Below are positions 16,610 to 24,549 of a stretch of 44,128 bases of DNA, piece after piece. Each line of letters starts with the position of its first letter. Position 1 is the stretch's first letter. The notes beneath the pieces were generated by a model. That model searched no databases and was not told the DNA's origin. It was given only the letters and a program-made list of their open reading frames with translations. The DNA comes from Bacteroidota bacterium. GTDB lineage: Bacteria; Bacteroidota; Bacteroidia; UBA7662. The translations under genes and the position numbers were made by a program. The stretch lies in contig SYHW01000060.1 in the NCBI GenBank assembly GCA_005799065.1, positions 72,654 to 116,781 on the forward strand, given 5' to 3'.

Positions 16610-19045
16610 ATGATGCCCAATCAACGCTATATCTGCATTCACGGTCATTTCTATCAGCCGCCCCGCGAACATGCTTGGTTGGAAGCTGTAGAGATTCAGG
16701 ATTCGGCTTATCCCTACCACGACTGGAATCAACGCATTACTGCCGAATGCTACAGCCCAAATGCGGTAAGCCGCGTACTCAATGACGAACGTCAGATCGT
16801 AGAATTGGTGAATAATTACGCCTGGATGAGCTTCAATTTTGGCCCGACCCTACTCAGTTGGCTGGAACGGAACGCCCCAAAGGTCTACGAATCGATACTT
16901 GAGGCGGATCAACAAAGTGTGGAACGATGGGGGCGAGGTTCGGCTATGGCTCAGGTCTACAACCACGTCATCATGCCTTTGGCCAATCGGCGCGATAAGC
17001 AAACTCAGGTGCGTTGGGGTCTTTATGACTTTCAAAAGCGTTTTGGGAGAAAAGCTGAAGGGATGTGGCTGGCAGAAACCGCTGTTGACACAGAGACCCT
17101 TGAGGTATTGGCCGAGGAGGGTGTACAGTTTACGGTTTTGGCGAGCCGACAAATGGCTTCATGGAGGCATAAGACGTCTGATGAATGGTGTATAGTGGAC
17201 GATAATCGTGACGCTTTGAGTCTACGACCATACCTTTGCCGATTACCATCCGGGGGCAGCATCACCCTTTTCTTTTACCACGGTGGGTTATCTCAGCGAG
17301 TGGCCTTCAACGGATTGCTTCAAGACGGCGAGGCATTTGCTCACGCCCTCAAGGATGAGGTGCTCGGGGTTGGTTTGCCTGACGATGCGGTGTTACTGCA
17401 CCTAGCAACGGATGGTGAGACCTATGGACACCACCATCGAAACGGTGATATGGCTCTAGCGCGTTGTCTGCGAAAATTAAATCAGGATGAAGAGGTGACC
17501 CTAATCAACTATGCGGCTTTCATCGAGCGGCATCCTCCTGTCTATGAAGCACAAATCATTGAGGAATCCAGCTGGAGTTGCGCACATGGCGTGGAGCGTT
17601 GGAGGTCCGATTGCGGATGTTCTACGGGTGGTCACCCTGGATGGCACCAGCGTTGGCGAGCACCCTTGCGTCGGGCTTTCGATGATTTACGCGATCAGCT
17701 AATGGAGGAATATGTGAAGCAAATGCTGGTTTTTTGTGCAGATCCTTGGCGGATTCGCGATGCCTATATACAGGTTATACTCGACCGTAGCGAGGAGCAT
17801 GTAGAAGCATTCTTACAAGAACATCTCCATTTCCCAGTGCGCGATGATCGGCGTACTAAGGTCTTGAGGTTACTAGAAATGGCTCGGCACGTTCAACTGA
17901 TGTATACCAGTTGTGCCTGGTTTTTTGATGAGGTGACGGGTATTGAAACGCGTCAGGTGCTCCAATATGCATGCCGAGCCTTGCAAATAGCCTCAGTCGA
18001 ATCGCCTTTGCGGCTCGACGAATGGTTTGCGGCGGTCCTCGGGGCAGCTGAGTCGAATGATCCTGTTTGGGGCCATGCAGGGGCGCTCTACATACACATG
18101 ATGGAAACCTCACTCTTGTCGCTCACCAAAGTGGGTATGCATGAGGTAGCGCGGCGGTTGTTTACGGATACAAATGAAGGGGTTTTTGCCGATGCCTTCC
18201 GTTTTGTTTCAGAGAGCCATGAACAGTTTCAGTCGGGTACTCAACTTCTTGCTGTGGGCCGAACCCAGGTTTTTAGTCGACTCACACATTCCCGTAAGCG
18301 CTTTTCATATGCCGTTATCTATCTCGGTCAGCATCATCTGATTGGAAATGCCAGCGATCGGATGACAGAAGTAGAGTTTATGCAGATGTATGCTGCTGTT
18401 CGGCAATCCTTCGAAAATGGCAATTTGGCCGATGTGCTGCAGAAGTTTCAACACTATTTTGGCGAGGAGAAGTTTTCTTTTTGGCAGCTGTTTCGCGACC
18501 AGCAACAGCAGATTCTGCGCTTCATCTTGGAGCGTGAACTTGAGGAAGCGGAGCGGATGTTGGGGTGGGTCGACGAACGCAACGAGGCATTGATGGGTGT
18601 TATTCGCCAGGTAAATCTCCCCTTACCGCTCATTTTGCGTAAGAATATGGAAGCGGTGGTGAACCACCGATTGAGGCGATTGCTTGAGAGCGAGGAGCCA
18701 GATCAGGTTGAAATGCGTCGATTGGTTCAAAGGGTCAGGCAATGGCAACTGCCTTTAGAATTAGAGGTACACCGATATTTATCGGCTCAACGATTACCTG
18801 CCCTTCTTAATCGATATGCTGAAAATCCTGCCGAGCCATCATGGCTGGTCAAACTGCATATTTTGCTACAGCAATTGGACGAGTTGGGGGTCGACCCTGA
18901 TGTATGGGACACCCAGAACTTACTTTATCGACTGGCTCGGGAGGTATACCCCCGCTTGCTTCATGAGCCCTCCAATTCGGGCTCGGGCGTTGATGCGCTC
19001 TGGTATTTCAGGCTACTGGCTACCCGGCTGCGTATCAGCCTGTAG
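16610..19045 (+). CDS. GH57 glycoside hydrolase with DUF3536 domain
   Basis: This is an 811-residue protein without a signal peptide, so probably cytoplasmic. The N-terminal half is a GH57 barrel: CIHGHFYQPPREHAWLE at the start, the likely nucleophile Glu156 in GMWLAETAVD and the likely acid Asp268 in LATDGETYGHHH. The C-terminal half matches the DUF3536 helical region found fused to this GH57 group. GH57 members include alpha-amylases, 4-alpha-glucanotransferases and branching enzymes; the exact reaction of DUF3536 proteins is not settled. Its place at the end of the glgE-maltokinase-glgB-GH13 operon (24 nt after GH13) points to alpha-1,4-glucan remodelling. Two adjacent ATGs (16610 and 16613) could start it. 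Confidence 0.88.
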   Translation: MMPNQRYICIHGHFYQPPREHAWLEAVEIQDSAYPYHDWNQRITAECYSPNAVSRVLNDERQIVELVNNYAWMSFNFGPTLLSWLERNAPKVYESILEADQQSVERWGRGSAMAQVYNHVIMPLANRRDKQTQVRWGLYDFQKRFGRKAEGMWLAETAVDTETLEVLAEEGVQFTVLASRQMASWRHKTSDEWCIVDDNRDALSLRPYLCRLPSGGSITLFFYHGGLSQRVAFNGLLQDGEAFAHALKDEVLGVGLPDDAVLLHLATDGETYGHHHRNGDMALARCLRKLNQDEEVTLINYAAFIERHPPVYEAQIIEESSWSCAHGVERWRSDCGCSTGGHPGWHQRWRAPLRRAFDDLRDQLMEEYVKQMLVFCADPWRIRDAYIQVILDRSEEHVEAFLQEHLHFPVRDDRRTKVLRLLEMARHVQLMYTSCAWFFDEVTGIETRQVLQYACRALQIASVESPLRLDEWFAAVLGAAESNDPVWGHAGALYIHMMETSLLSLTKVGMHEVARRLFTDTNEGVFADAFRFVSESHEQFQSGTQLLAVGRTQVFSRLTHSRKRFSYAVIYLGQHHLIGNASDRMTEVEFMQMYAAVRQSFENGNLADVLQKFQHYFGEEKFSFWQLFRDQQQQILRFILERELEEAERMLGWVDERNEALMGVIRQVNLPLPLILRKNMEAVVNHRLRRLLESEEPDQVEMRRLVQRVRQWQLPLELEVHRYLSAQRLPALLNRYAENPAEPSWLVKLHILLQQLDELGVDPDVWDTQNLLYRLAREVYPRLLHEPSNSGSGVDALWYFRLLATRLRISL

Positions 19046-19080
19046 CCGTATGCTAAAGGCTTTTTCACAATTTGGCTACA
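19041..19080. other. Inverted repeat after the glucan operon
   Basis: TGTAGCC (19041-19047, containing the GH57 stop codon) pairs perfectly with GGCTACA (19074-19080) across 26 nt. It could end the operon transcript, but there is no T run after it. Confidence 0.35.
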
Positions 19081-19137
19081 TAGTTTGAGGCGGAAGTGTA
19101 CCTTGTAGGTGCGGATCATTCAACCTTTAGACCGCGT

Positions 19138-19916
19138 TTAAGGCAAAATATAGGGTGTTTTGCCATCAGTAATGATCACCTTGGCATTGGGCGATTTAGA
19201 CACCTCCAACAATGCCTCTATGCTTCTAAGCTTGAGTATGTTGTCGATCAGACCCTCCGATAGTATTTTTTGGGCATCTCTCGTGCCGGTCGCTTCAATG
19301 ATCTTACGGTCGGCCTCCAAGCGTTTCCTTTTGAGCACAAATTCCATACGCATGGAGTCTTGTTCCGCCTGAAATTTTTGTTCTACCGACTGAGCCAATC
19401 CGGCCGGCAGCTGAATACTCTTCATCAATACGGCATCCACAATAATACCCTGTTTGGTGAGTATGTCACTCATTTTGACCTTCACTTCTTTCTCAATTTC
19501 TGAGCGCATGCCCGAGTGCATATCTTTGGCGAAGTATTCCGAACAAACATCGGCCGATGCTGAGCGGAAGACATTAGATATGAAATCTCGGTGTTCGAGT
19601 CCCAAATTAGGATGAGTGACGAAACCATATTCGGGTCAATTCGATACAAAATTGAGATTTGGGCGGTAACACTGAGTCCCTCTTTGGATGGCAGACTAAT
19701 GCTGAGCTCACTGTCATTGAGTTGCAGACTTTTTTTAACGACCCGACTTACAAAAGGCATATAAAACACGACGCCTTATGTGTGGGTTTGGTTCGACAAG
19801 ACTCCAAGACGCTGGCGAATCCCGATTTGTCCGGGTCGTATGACTGTGCAGGAAGTGATCAGCCCCACGCATATGATTGCAAGGAGGAGGCAGGATGGTA
19901 TGCAAATTCTATTCAT
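19138..19916 (-). pseudogene. Broken SPFH/prohibitin-family lipoprotein gene
   Basis: Read on the minus strand from ATG 19916, the product starts MNRICIPSCLLLAIICVGLI followed by TSC, a lipoprotein signal with Cys23, then VIRPGQIGIRQRLGVLSNQTHT. An in-frame TAA (19778-19776), probably from CAA, ends it after 46 codons. The same frame resumes with GVVFYMPFVSRVVKKSLQL, typical SPFH/band 7 sequence, to about 19620. There one base is missing: the continuation GLEHRDFISNVFRSASADVC and KDMHSGMRSEIEKEV lies in the next frame, to 19138. Joined, the pieces give one prohibitin-like protein of about 258 residues with a Glu/Arg-rich C-terminal helix. Intact relatives act as membrane scaffolds. The nonsense codon plus frameshift argues for real decay rather than a single read error. 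Confidence 0.85.
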
Positions 19917-19930
19917 GGGGTGGAGTTGAA

Positions 19931-20000
19931 GAATCCTATTTTTACATGAGCAACTGTGAAGTGATGAATCCTATTTTTGGAAGAACAACTTTGAAGTGAA
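19931..20000. repeat. 35-bp tandem duplication upstream of the SPFH pseudogene
   Basis: Two copies, 19931-19965 and 19966-20000, match at 29 of 35 positions. Both begin GAATCCTATTTTT and share CAACT and TGAAGTGA. A degenerate third start (GATTCGTG) follows. The pair fills most of the space between the pseudogene and yggS. Copy 2 contains TATTTTTG on the plus strand. Confidence 0.85.
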
Positions 20001-20017
20001 GATTCGTGCTTTAGAGG

Positions 20018-20698
20018 TCATGAATGTAGGGCTCCTGCTTCAAAAAGAGCCGATCCCATGCGAACTAGGGTAGATCCATGAAGGAGTGCCAAGGCGTAAT
20101 CGCCCGACATGCCCATGCTGAGTTCATTGAAATCGGGAAGGCGTGCACCAAACCGACTCTTGGCCTCTGTAAACAAAGTGCTTAATCCGTTGAATTCACT
20201 GTCTATTTGTAGGTCATCATGGCACAAGCTGGCCATGCCCATCAGGCCACCAACCCGCACACCAGCGAATGCACCCTCAGCACATCGATTCAGGAGGGGA
20301 AGCACCTCGGGGGCCTTCAGACCAAATTTATGCTCCTCTTGAGCAATGTGAACCTGCAGCAAAACATGGGTTTGTAGGCCCATGCGCAGCGATTCATGAT
20401 TGATTTGCTCCAAAAGGGCAGGGGAGTCGACCGAATGAATAAGGCCAACAGCAGGCAAAAGCATCCGAACTTTGTTGCTTTGGAGATGACCAATAAAATG
20501 CCATTCGATGTCGGACGGAAACCTCGCCTTTTTCGCCAGCAGTTCCTGAACCCTGTTTTCAGCAAAAATACGTTGACCCGCTTCATAGGCCATCATAACC
20601 CGCTCGTCGGATTGGTATTTTGACACAGCAACCAGACGGGCACCTGTAGGGCCTAAAAGGTTATTCAAGCGATCCAATGCCGCGGCAACCGGGTTCAT
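20018..20698 (-). CDS. YggS/PLPBP family pyridoxal-phosphate homeostasis protein
   Basis: This is a 226-residue PLP-binding protein of the YggS/PROSC family, which carries PLP without a known catalytic activity and balances vitamin B6 and amino-acid pools. The PLP lysine is Lys27 in RLVAVSKYQSDE. Other marks are FAENRVQELLAKK, WHFIGHLQSNKVRML and the phosphate-binding LSMGMSGDYALALLHGSTLVRMGSALF. The length is typical. It is divergent from the DUF4296 lipoprotein gene; the two start codons are only 17 nt apart, so the promoters must overlap the opposite gene or be very compact. The start ATG 20698 gives the normal short N-terminal helix. Confidence 0.94.
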   Translation of the reverse strand: MNPVAAALDRLNNLLGPTGARLVAVSKYQSDERVMMAYEAGQRIFAENRVQELLAKKARFPSDIEWHFIGHLQSNKVRMLLPAVGLIHSVDSPALLEQINHESLRMGLQTHVLLQVHIAQEEHKFGLKAPEVLPLLNRCAEGAFAGVRVGGLMGMASLCHDDLQIDSEFNGLSTLFTEAKSRFGARLPDFNELSMGMSGDYALALLHGSTLVRMGSALFEAGALHS

Positions 20699-20701
20699 CC
20701 G

Positions 20702-20709
20702 TATTTTTG
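20702..20709 (+). promoter_or_regulatory. Candidate -7 box in the yggS/DUF4296 divergent gap
   Basis: TATTTTTG, a perfect TAnnTTTG match, ends 6 nt before the ATG at 20716, the same close spacing as at tyrS. It would give a nearly leaderless transcript. Confidence 0.45.
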
Positions 20710-20715
20710 TGTTTT

Positions 20716-21087
20716 ATGTCGTTGAACGCAAAATTACCTTTTTTCTTGTGCTTTTGTTGGGCATTGACCGCTTGCCGCGACCCCCATGCGCTCAAGGACT
20801 ACCACCGCGGAATTGTGCCGCCAGACAGTATGGAACTGTTGCTGGTTGAAGTTCATCTGGCCGAGAGTTACCGAAACCTACATCAGGTATTCACTCCAGC
20901 CGATACCCTGAGTCGCCCGGAGATGGCGGAACTCTATCGTCAATTATTCAAGCCATTTGGCGTATCACCGGAGCGTTTTTTAGCCTCCTATGCCTATTAC
21001 GAAAGGCAACACCCGGTGGTTATGGACAGCCTGTACAGCGGTGTCACCCGGCGACTCAATGAGCGGTTGACCGAACAATACCGATGA
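20716..21087 (+). CDS. DUF4296 lipoprotein
   Basis: This is a 123-residue predicted lipoprotein. ATG 20716 starts a clear lipoprotein signal, MSLNAKLPFFLCFCWALTAC, with the lipidated Cys in LTAC followed by RDP. In-frame codons further upstream lie inside the divergent yggS gene and would spoil the signal. The mature part (VPPDSMELLLVEVHLAES..., then LFKPFGVSPERFLASYAYYERQHPVVMDSLYSGV) matches the DUF4296 pattern of small Bacteroidota envelope proteins of unknown function. It lies 57 nt before mutS2 and is probably co-transcribed with it. Confidence 0.82.
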   Translation: MSLNAKLPFFLCFCWALTACRDPHALKDYHRGIVPPDSMELLLVEVHLAESYRNLHQVFTPADTLSRPEMAELYRQLFKPFGVSPERFLASYAYYERQHPVVMDSLYSGVTRRLNERLTEQYR

Positions 21088-21144
21088 ACCAGTGTTGTGA
21101 ATGAGGTCTCCCTGATGGTGTGATCCGTTGAGCGATAAGTAGAC

Positions 21145-23634
21145 ATGATTTTAATGGACCATCCCCAAAATCTGATGCACATGCAGCCGCTGGTTTCGGC
21201 CGCTCGGCTCGATTACCACTACCTCCGCGAGCGCTTATCGCGCAATTGCCGCAGCGCCAAAGCTGCACATGATTTTCTCGAATTACAGCCCGTGTCGGAT
21301 CCCGAACAGGTAGATTTTTCCCAACGCATCATGCGGGAAATGCTGCGTTTGATGCAGGGTGATGCGCCGCTTTCCGATGACCCCATTGCAGACATCCCCG
21401 GTTTTATCAGTAAAGCTCTTCCAGAAGACTCATGGCTTGAAGCAGAAAATATAGCCGATATACGAAGGCTCTTGAATATGCTGAACCGGTGGCTCAAGCG
21501 TTTGCAGACGAACGGGAGTCCTTTTCCGTTGTTATCAGCGATTTTCGACCGATTTACCGTACCCATCGACTTGCTGGCCGAGATTGACCGGGTATTGGGC
21601 CCGGATGGCAAGGTGCGTCCCCACGCAAGCAGCGAATATGCGAAGTTGAGCGTCACCCTAAACCGCCTTCAGAATGAAGTGAGGGGAAAGATGGAACAAA
21701 TTTATCGCCAAGGAGCGCGCGAGGGATGGGTGGCCGATACCGGAATTACCCTGCGCAATGAGCGTTTGGTGTTGCCCGTTTTGGTCGAGCACAAAAGACA
21801 GGTTGATGGCTTGCTCCATGATGCTTCGGCAACTGGCCAAACGGTCTATATCGAACCAGCGGCGGTAGTAGGACTCAACAATGAGATTCGGGTCACCGAA
21901 TTGGCCATCGATCGGGCCATGCGCAAGATCATGAAGGACCTCACAAACTGTGTTCGTCCGTACATCGAGTGGCTCCATGATGCCCATTCACGGAGTGTGG
22001 CGGTTGATCAATACCGATCGCGTGCAATTCTGGCTATGGAATGGCCCTACCTTTGTTGTCCTGAAATTGATCGGGAGCACATCGACCTCCGCGATGCCAT
22101 TCATCCGATGTGGCTGCGCGAACCAGAAGGTGCCCAACGGGCAGTCCCCCTCAATATCCAACTCAGTCGAAATGCCCGAATGATCGTTTTGAGTGGCCCG
22201 AATGCAGGCGGAAAATCAGTTGTATTGAAGACATTGGGGCTATTTCAGTGGATGTTTCAAGTCGGCCTGCCTTTACCCGCACGTGAAGGCAGCAAGATGC
22301 GGGTATTTCAGCACCTTTTGGTTGAGTTGGGCGATGAGCAGAGTATGGACGACGAATTGAGTACCTACAGCGCCCACCTCACCCACATGAAGTTATTCCT
22401 GAATGAGGCAGGCGATGATGCCCTCGTGTTGATCGATGAAATGGGATCCGGTACCGACCCCCACATGGGTGGTCCGTTGGCAGAGGCGGTATTGGCCGAA
22501 CTGGTAAAGCGGGGTTGCTGGGGGCTCATAACAACGCACTACAACAATTTGAAGCTGTTGGCTGCACGCACAGATGCCATGTGCAATGCTGCGATGGGTT
22601 TCGATGTGGCCGCCTTGCGCCCGCGCTATACCCTCGAGACGGGGCGTCCAGGTTCATCATTCGCCTTCGAGATTGCCAGCCGCACCGGACTACCACGAAC
22701 ATTGGTCGACCAGGCACGTGCCCAGATGGCGGGTCGACAACAAGATGTGGAGGCCCTGCTCATACAACTTATGACCCGCGAGCAGGAATTAGCCGATCGA
22801 GAGCGCTTGCTTTCAGAAAAGGACCGTTTACTGGATGAGGTACTTGCCCGATGGAACGGCCAGCTCACTGAACTTTCCGAAAAGCGAAAGAAATTATGGG
22901 AACAATCGCGAACACAGGCGCGGGAGTTGCTCATGCAGGTACGACGACAGGCCGAATCCCTTTTGGCCGATGCCCGAAAAATGGAAGGTAGTAAGGAGAC
23001 ACTTCGCCAAATTCTGCGCCAAATTGATGGCGCTGCGGCCCAAACGAATGAGCTCCTCAAGACCGCTCAGCAGGCCGAGGACGCACCCGAATGGGTGGGA
23101 GAATCGGCCCAAATGGTGGTTGCGACCGAGGCTGCCCTCAAGCCAGGTGATCAAGTCGCGATAGAACCTGAGGGTTTTCAAGGGGTCATTCAATCCATAC
23201 ACGACCGTGAGGCCGTGTTGTTGGTGGGCGACGGCTTTTTGCGTTTGCCTTTATCCCGCTTGGGTACTATAAAACCGCTCAATAACCCGTCTCTGTCCGC
23301 CAAAACGGGTAAAAAACCACCAGGAGGATTCGCGTTGCGCACCCCCCATGAAAACGCTGCATCAGCAGCCGCATTCCGCATGGTTGAGGAACTCAAGACC
23401 GAGTTGGACATTCGGGGCATGCGTGCGGAGGAAGCCGTAGAATTACTCGATAAAGTGTTGGAGCGGGCCTTGGTTGCGGGTCACCCCAGCATACGAGTGA
23501 TCCATGGTCGGGGCGGCGGCATCCTGCGGCGTCTGGTACGCGAACATGTACGGCGACAATCATTTGTGTCGGGTTTTCAAAATGAGGCGTTCGACCGAGG
23601 GGGCGACGGGGTAACCCTTGTCTTTATGAAATGA
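21145..23634 (+). CDS. mutS2: MutS2 family endonuclease/ATPase with Smr domain
   Basis: This is an 829-residue MutS2 protein. It has the clamp/core helical region (residues 1-340), an ABC-type ATPase with Walker A GPNAGGKS (about residues 351-358), and the Walker B region ALVLIDEMGSGTDP followed by HYNNLK. A long coiled coil comes next (about 520-640). A C-terminal Smr nuclease domain ends it (LDIRGMRAEEAVELLDKVLE, HGRGGGILRRLVREHV, GGDGVTLVFMK). MutS2 suppresses homologous recombination or rescues collided ribosomes, depending on species; it does not do MutL-dependent mismatch repair. Smr's LDIRG and HGRGGG motifs are intact. ATG 21145 or 21154 could start it. The length is slightly above the usual 780-800. 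Confidence 0.94.
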   Translation: MILMDHPQNLMHMQPLVSAARLDYHYLRERLSRNCRSAKAAHDFLELQPVSDPEQVDFSQRIMREMLRLMQGDAPLSDDPIADIPGFISKALPEDSWLEAENIADIRRLLNMLNRWLKRLQTNGSPFPLLSAIFDRFTVPIDLLAEIDRVLGPDGKVRPHASSEYAKLSVTLNRLQNEVRGKMEQIYRQGAREGWVADTGITLRNERLVLPVLVEHKRQVDGLLHDASATGQTVYIEPAAVVGLNNEIRVTELAIDRAMRKIMKDLTNCVRPYIEWLHDAHSRSVAVDQYRSRAILAMEWPYLCCPEIDREHIDLRDAIHPMWLREPEGAQRAVPLNIQLSRNARMIVLSGPNAGGKSVVLKTLGLFQWMFQVGLPLPAREGSKMRVFQHLLVELGDEQSMDDELSTYSAHLTHMKLFLNEAGDDALVLIDEMGSGTDPHMGGPLAEAVLAELVKRGCWGLITTHYNNLKLLAARTDAMCNAAMGFDVAALRPRYTLETGRPGSSFAFEIASRTGLPRTLVDQARAQMAGRQQDVEALLIQLMTREQELADRERLLSEKDRLLDEVLARWNGQLTELSEKRKKLWEQSRTQARELLMQVRRQAESLLADARKMEGSKETLRQILRQIDGAAAQTNELLKTAQQAEDAPEWVGESAQMVVATEAALKPGDQVAIEPEGFQGVIQSIHDREAVLLVGDGFLRLPLSRLGTIKPLNNPSLSAKTGKKPPGGFALRTPHENAASAAAFRMVEELKTELDIRGMRAEEAVELLDKVLERALVAGHPSIRVIHGRGGGILRRLVREHVRRQSFVSGFQNEAFDRGGDGVTLVFMK

Positions 23635-23674
23635 GTTGCCTCAGGCCCACGGGGCGAATAGTCTTTGCTTATCC

Positions 23675-23682
23675 TATCTTTG
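23675..23682 (+). promoter_or_regulatory. Candidate scoA -7 box
   Basis: TATCTTTG fits TAnnTTTG and directly precedes the 19-bp repeat, 102 nt before the scoA ATG. The base pattern CCTATCTTTG resembles the ends of the repeat units (CCTCTCTTTG), so the repeat may have grown from a promoter. No TTG at the usual distance is seen. Confidence 0.4.
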
Positions 23683-23753
23683 TGCGAACTGCTTCTCTTT
23701 ACACGAATTGCCTCTCTTTGTACGAACTGATTCTCTTTACACGAACTGCTTCA
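23683..23753. repeat. 19-bp tandem repeat upstream of scoA
   Basis: Three full units (23683-23701, 23702-23720, 23721-23739) and most of a fourth follow the consensus YACGAACTGCTTCTCTTTR. Units alternate between ending in A and G. The array sits in the leader between mutS2 and the CoA-transferase gene. Confidence 0.9.
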
Positions 23754-23784
23754 TTCGATTCAATCATAAACCTTAAGCCTCCTC

Positions 23785-24501
23785 ATGAATAAGATTTACT
23801 CCGACGCACGACTGGCCACGGCCGATATACCCCACGGTGCAACCCTTATGTTGGGGGGCTTCGGACTCTGCGGAATTCCTGAAAATTGCATTTCGGCTTT
23901 GGTAGACAGCGGAGTACGTGATCTCACCTGCATCTCCAACAACGCGGGTGTTGATGATTTTGGGATCGGATTGCTCCTGCAGAGGCGGCAGGTTCGAAAA
24001 ATGATTTCGAGTTACGTGGGCGAAAATGCAGAGTTCGAACGGCAGCTGCTCAGCGGCGAATTGGAAGTAGAACTCATCCCCCAAGGCACACTTGCCACTC
24101 GGTGCCTGGCCGCCGGTTACGGTATGCCGGCGATCTATACCCCTGCCGGGGTGGGTACAGAAGTGGCCGAAGGAAAAGAAGTGCGTCGGTTTGGCGCGCA
24201 AGACTACTTGCTCGAAATGGCCTTTCAAGCCGATTTTGCTTTGGTTAAAGCCTGGAAAGGCGATGCCCACGGGAACCTCATTTTCCGTGCCACCTCCCGA
24301 AATTTCAATCCCCTGATGGCTATGGGAGGAAAAATTACGATTGCCGAGGTGGAAGAATTGCTTCCGGCGGGTGCACTCGAACCCAATCAAATCCATACCC
24401 CAGGAATTTACGTGCACCGGATCTTTCAAGGGAAGGACTATGAAAAGCGAATCGAACAACGAACGGTTCGCCAGCGAGGCGGCGTTTCCGACCCAAGCTA
24501 A
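23785..24501 (+). CDS. scoA: 3-oxoacid CoA-transferase subunit A, without an adjacent subunit B
   Basis: This is a 238-residue protein with the CoA-transferase family I subunit A features: signature [13 protein letters not shown] near residues 28-40, [15 protein letters not shown], and [15 protein letters not shown]. The family, succinyl-CoA:3-ketoacid CoA-transferase, moves CoA between succinate and acetoacetate in ketone-body or branched-chain degradation. The catalytic glutamate is in subunit B, normally the next gene. Here a terminator and a photolyase gene follow instead. The C-terminal end [10 protein letters not shown] is normal, then [10 protein letters not shown] is extra. Unless B is encoded elsewhere, this protein would be inactive alone. 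Confidence 0.88.
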   Translation: MNKIYSDARLATADIPHGATLMLGGFGLCGIPENCISALVDSGVRDLTCISNNAGVDDFGIGLLLQRRQVRKMISSYVGENAEFERQLLSGELEVELIPQGTLATRCLAAGYGMPAIYTPAGVGTEVAEGKEVRRFGAQDYLLEMAFQADFALVKAWKGDAHGNLIFRATSRNFNPLMAMGGKITIAEVEELLPAGALEPNQIHTPGIYVHRIFQGKDYEKRIEQRTVRQRGGVSDPS

Positions 24502-24517
24502 GTTAGCCGCCCTTTTT
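24478..24517 (+). terminator. Terminator overlapping the scoA 3' end
   Basis: GGCGGC (24478-24483) pairs with GCCGCC (24506-24511) across 22 nt and is followed by CTTTTT. It begins inside the last scoA codons and would separate scoA from the photolyase gene. Confidence 0.5.
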
Positions 24518-24549
24518 AAATGTTGTTTTTGGTCAGCTAGAAAGATGCT

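Noticed and set aside
19482-19769. Separate small gene upstream of the SPFH fragment
   Set aside because: Its frame joins the 5' lipoprotein piece and the 3' SPFH piece as parts of one broken gene.
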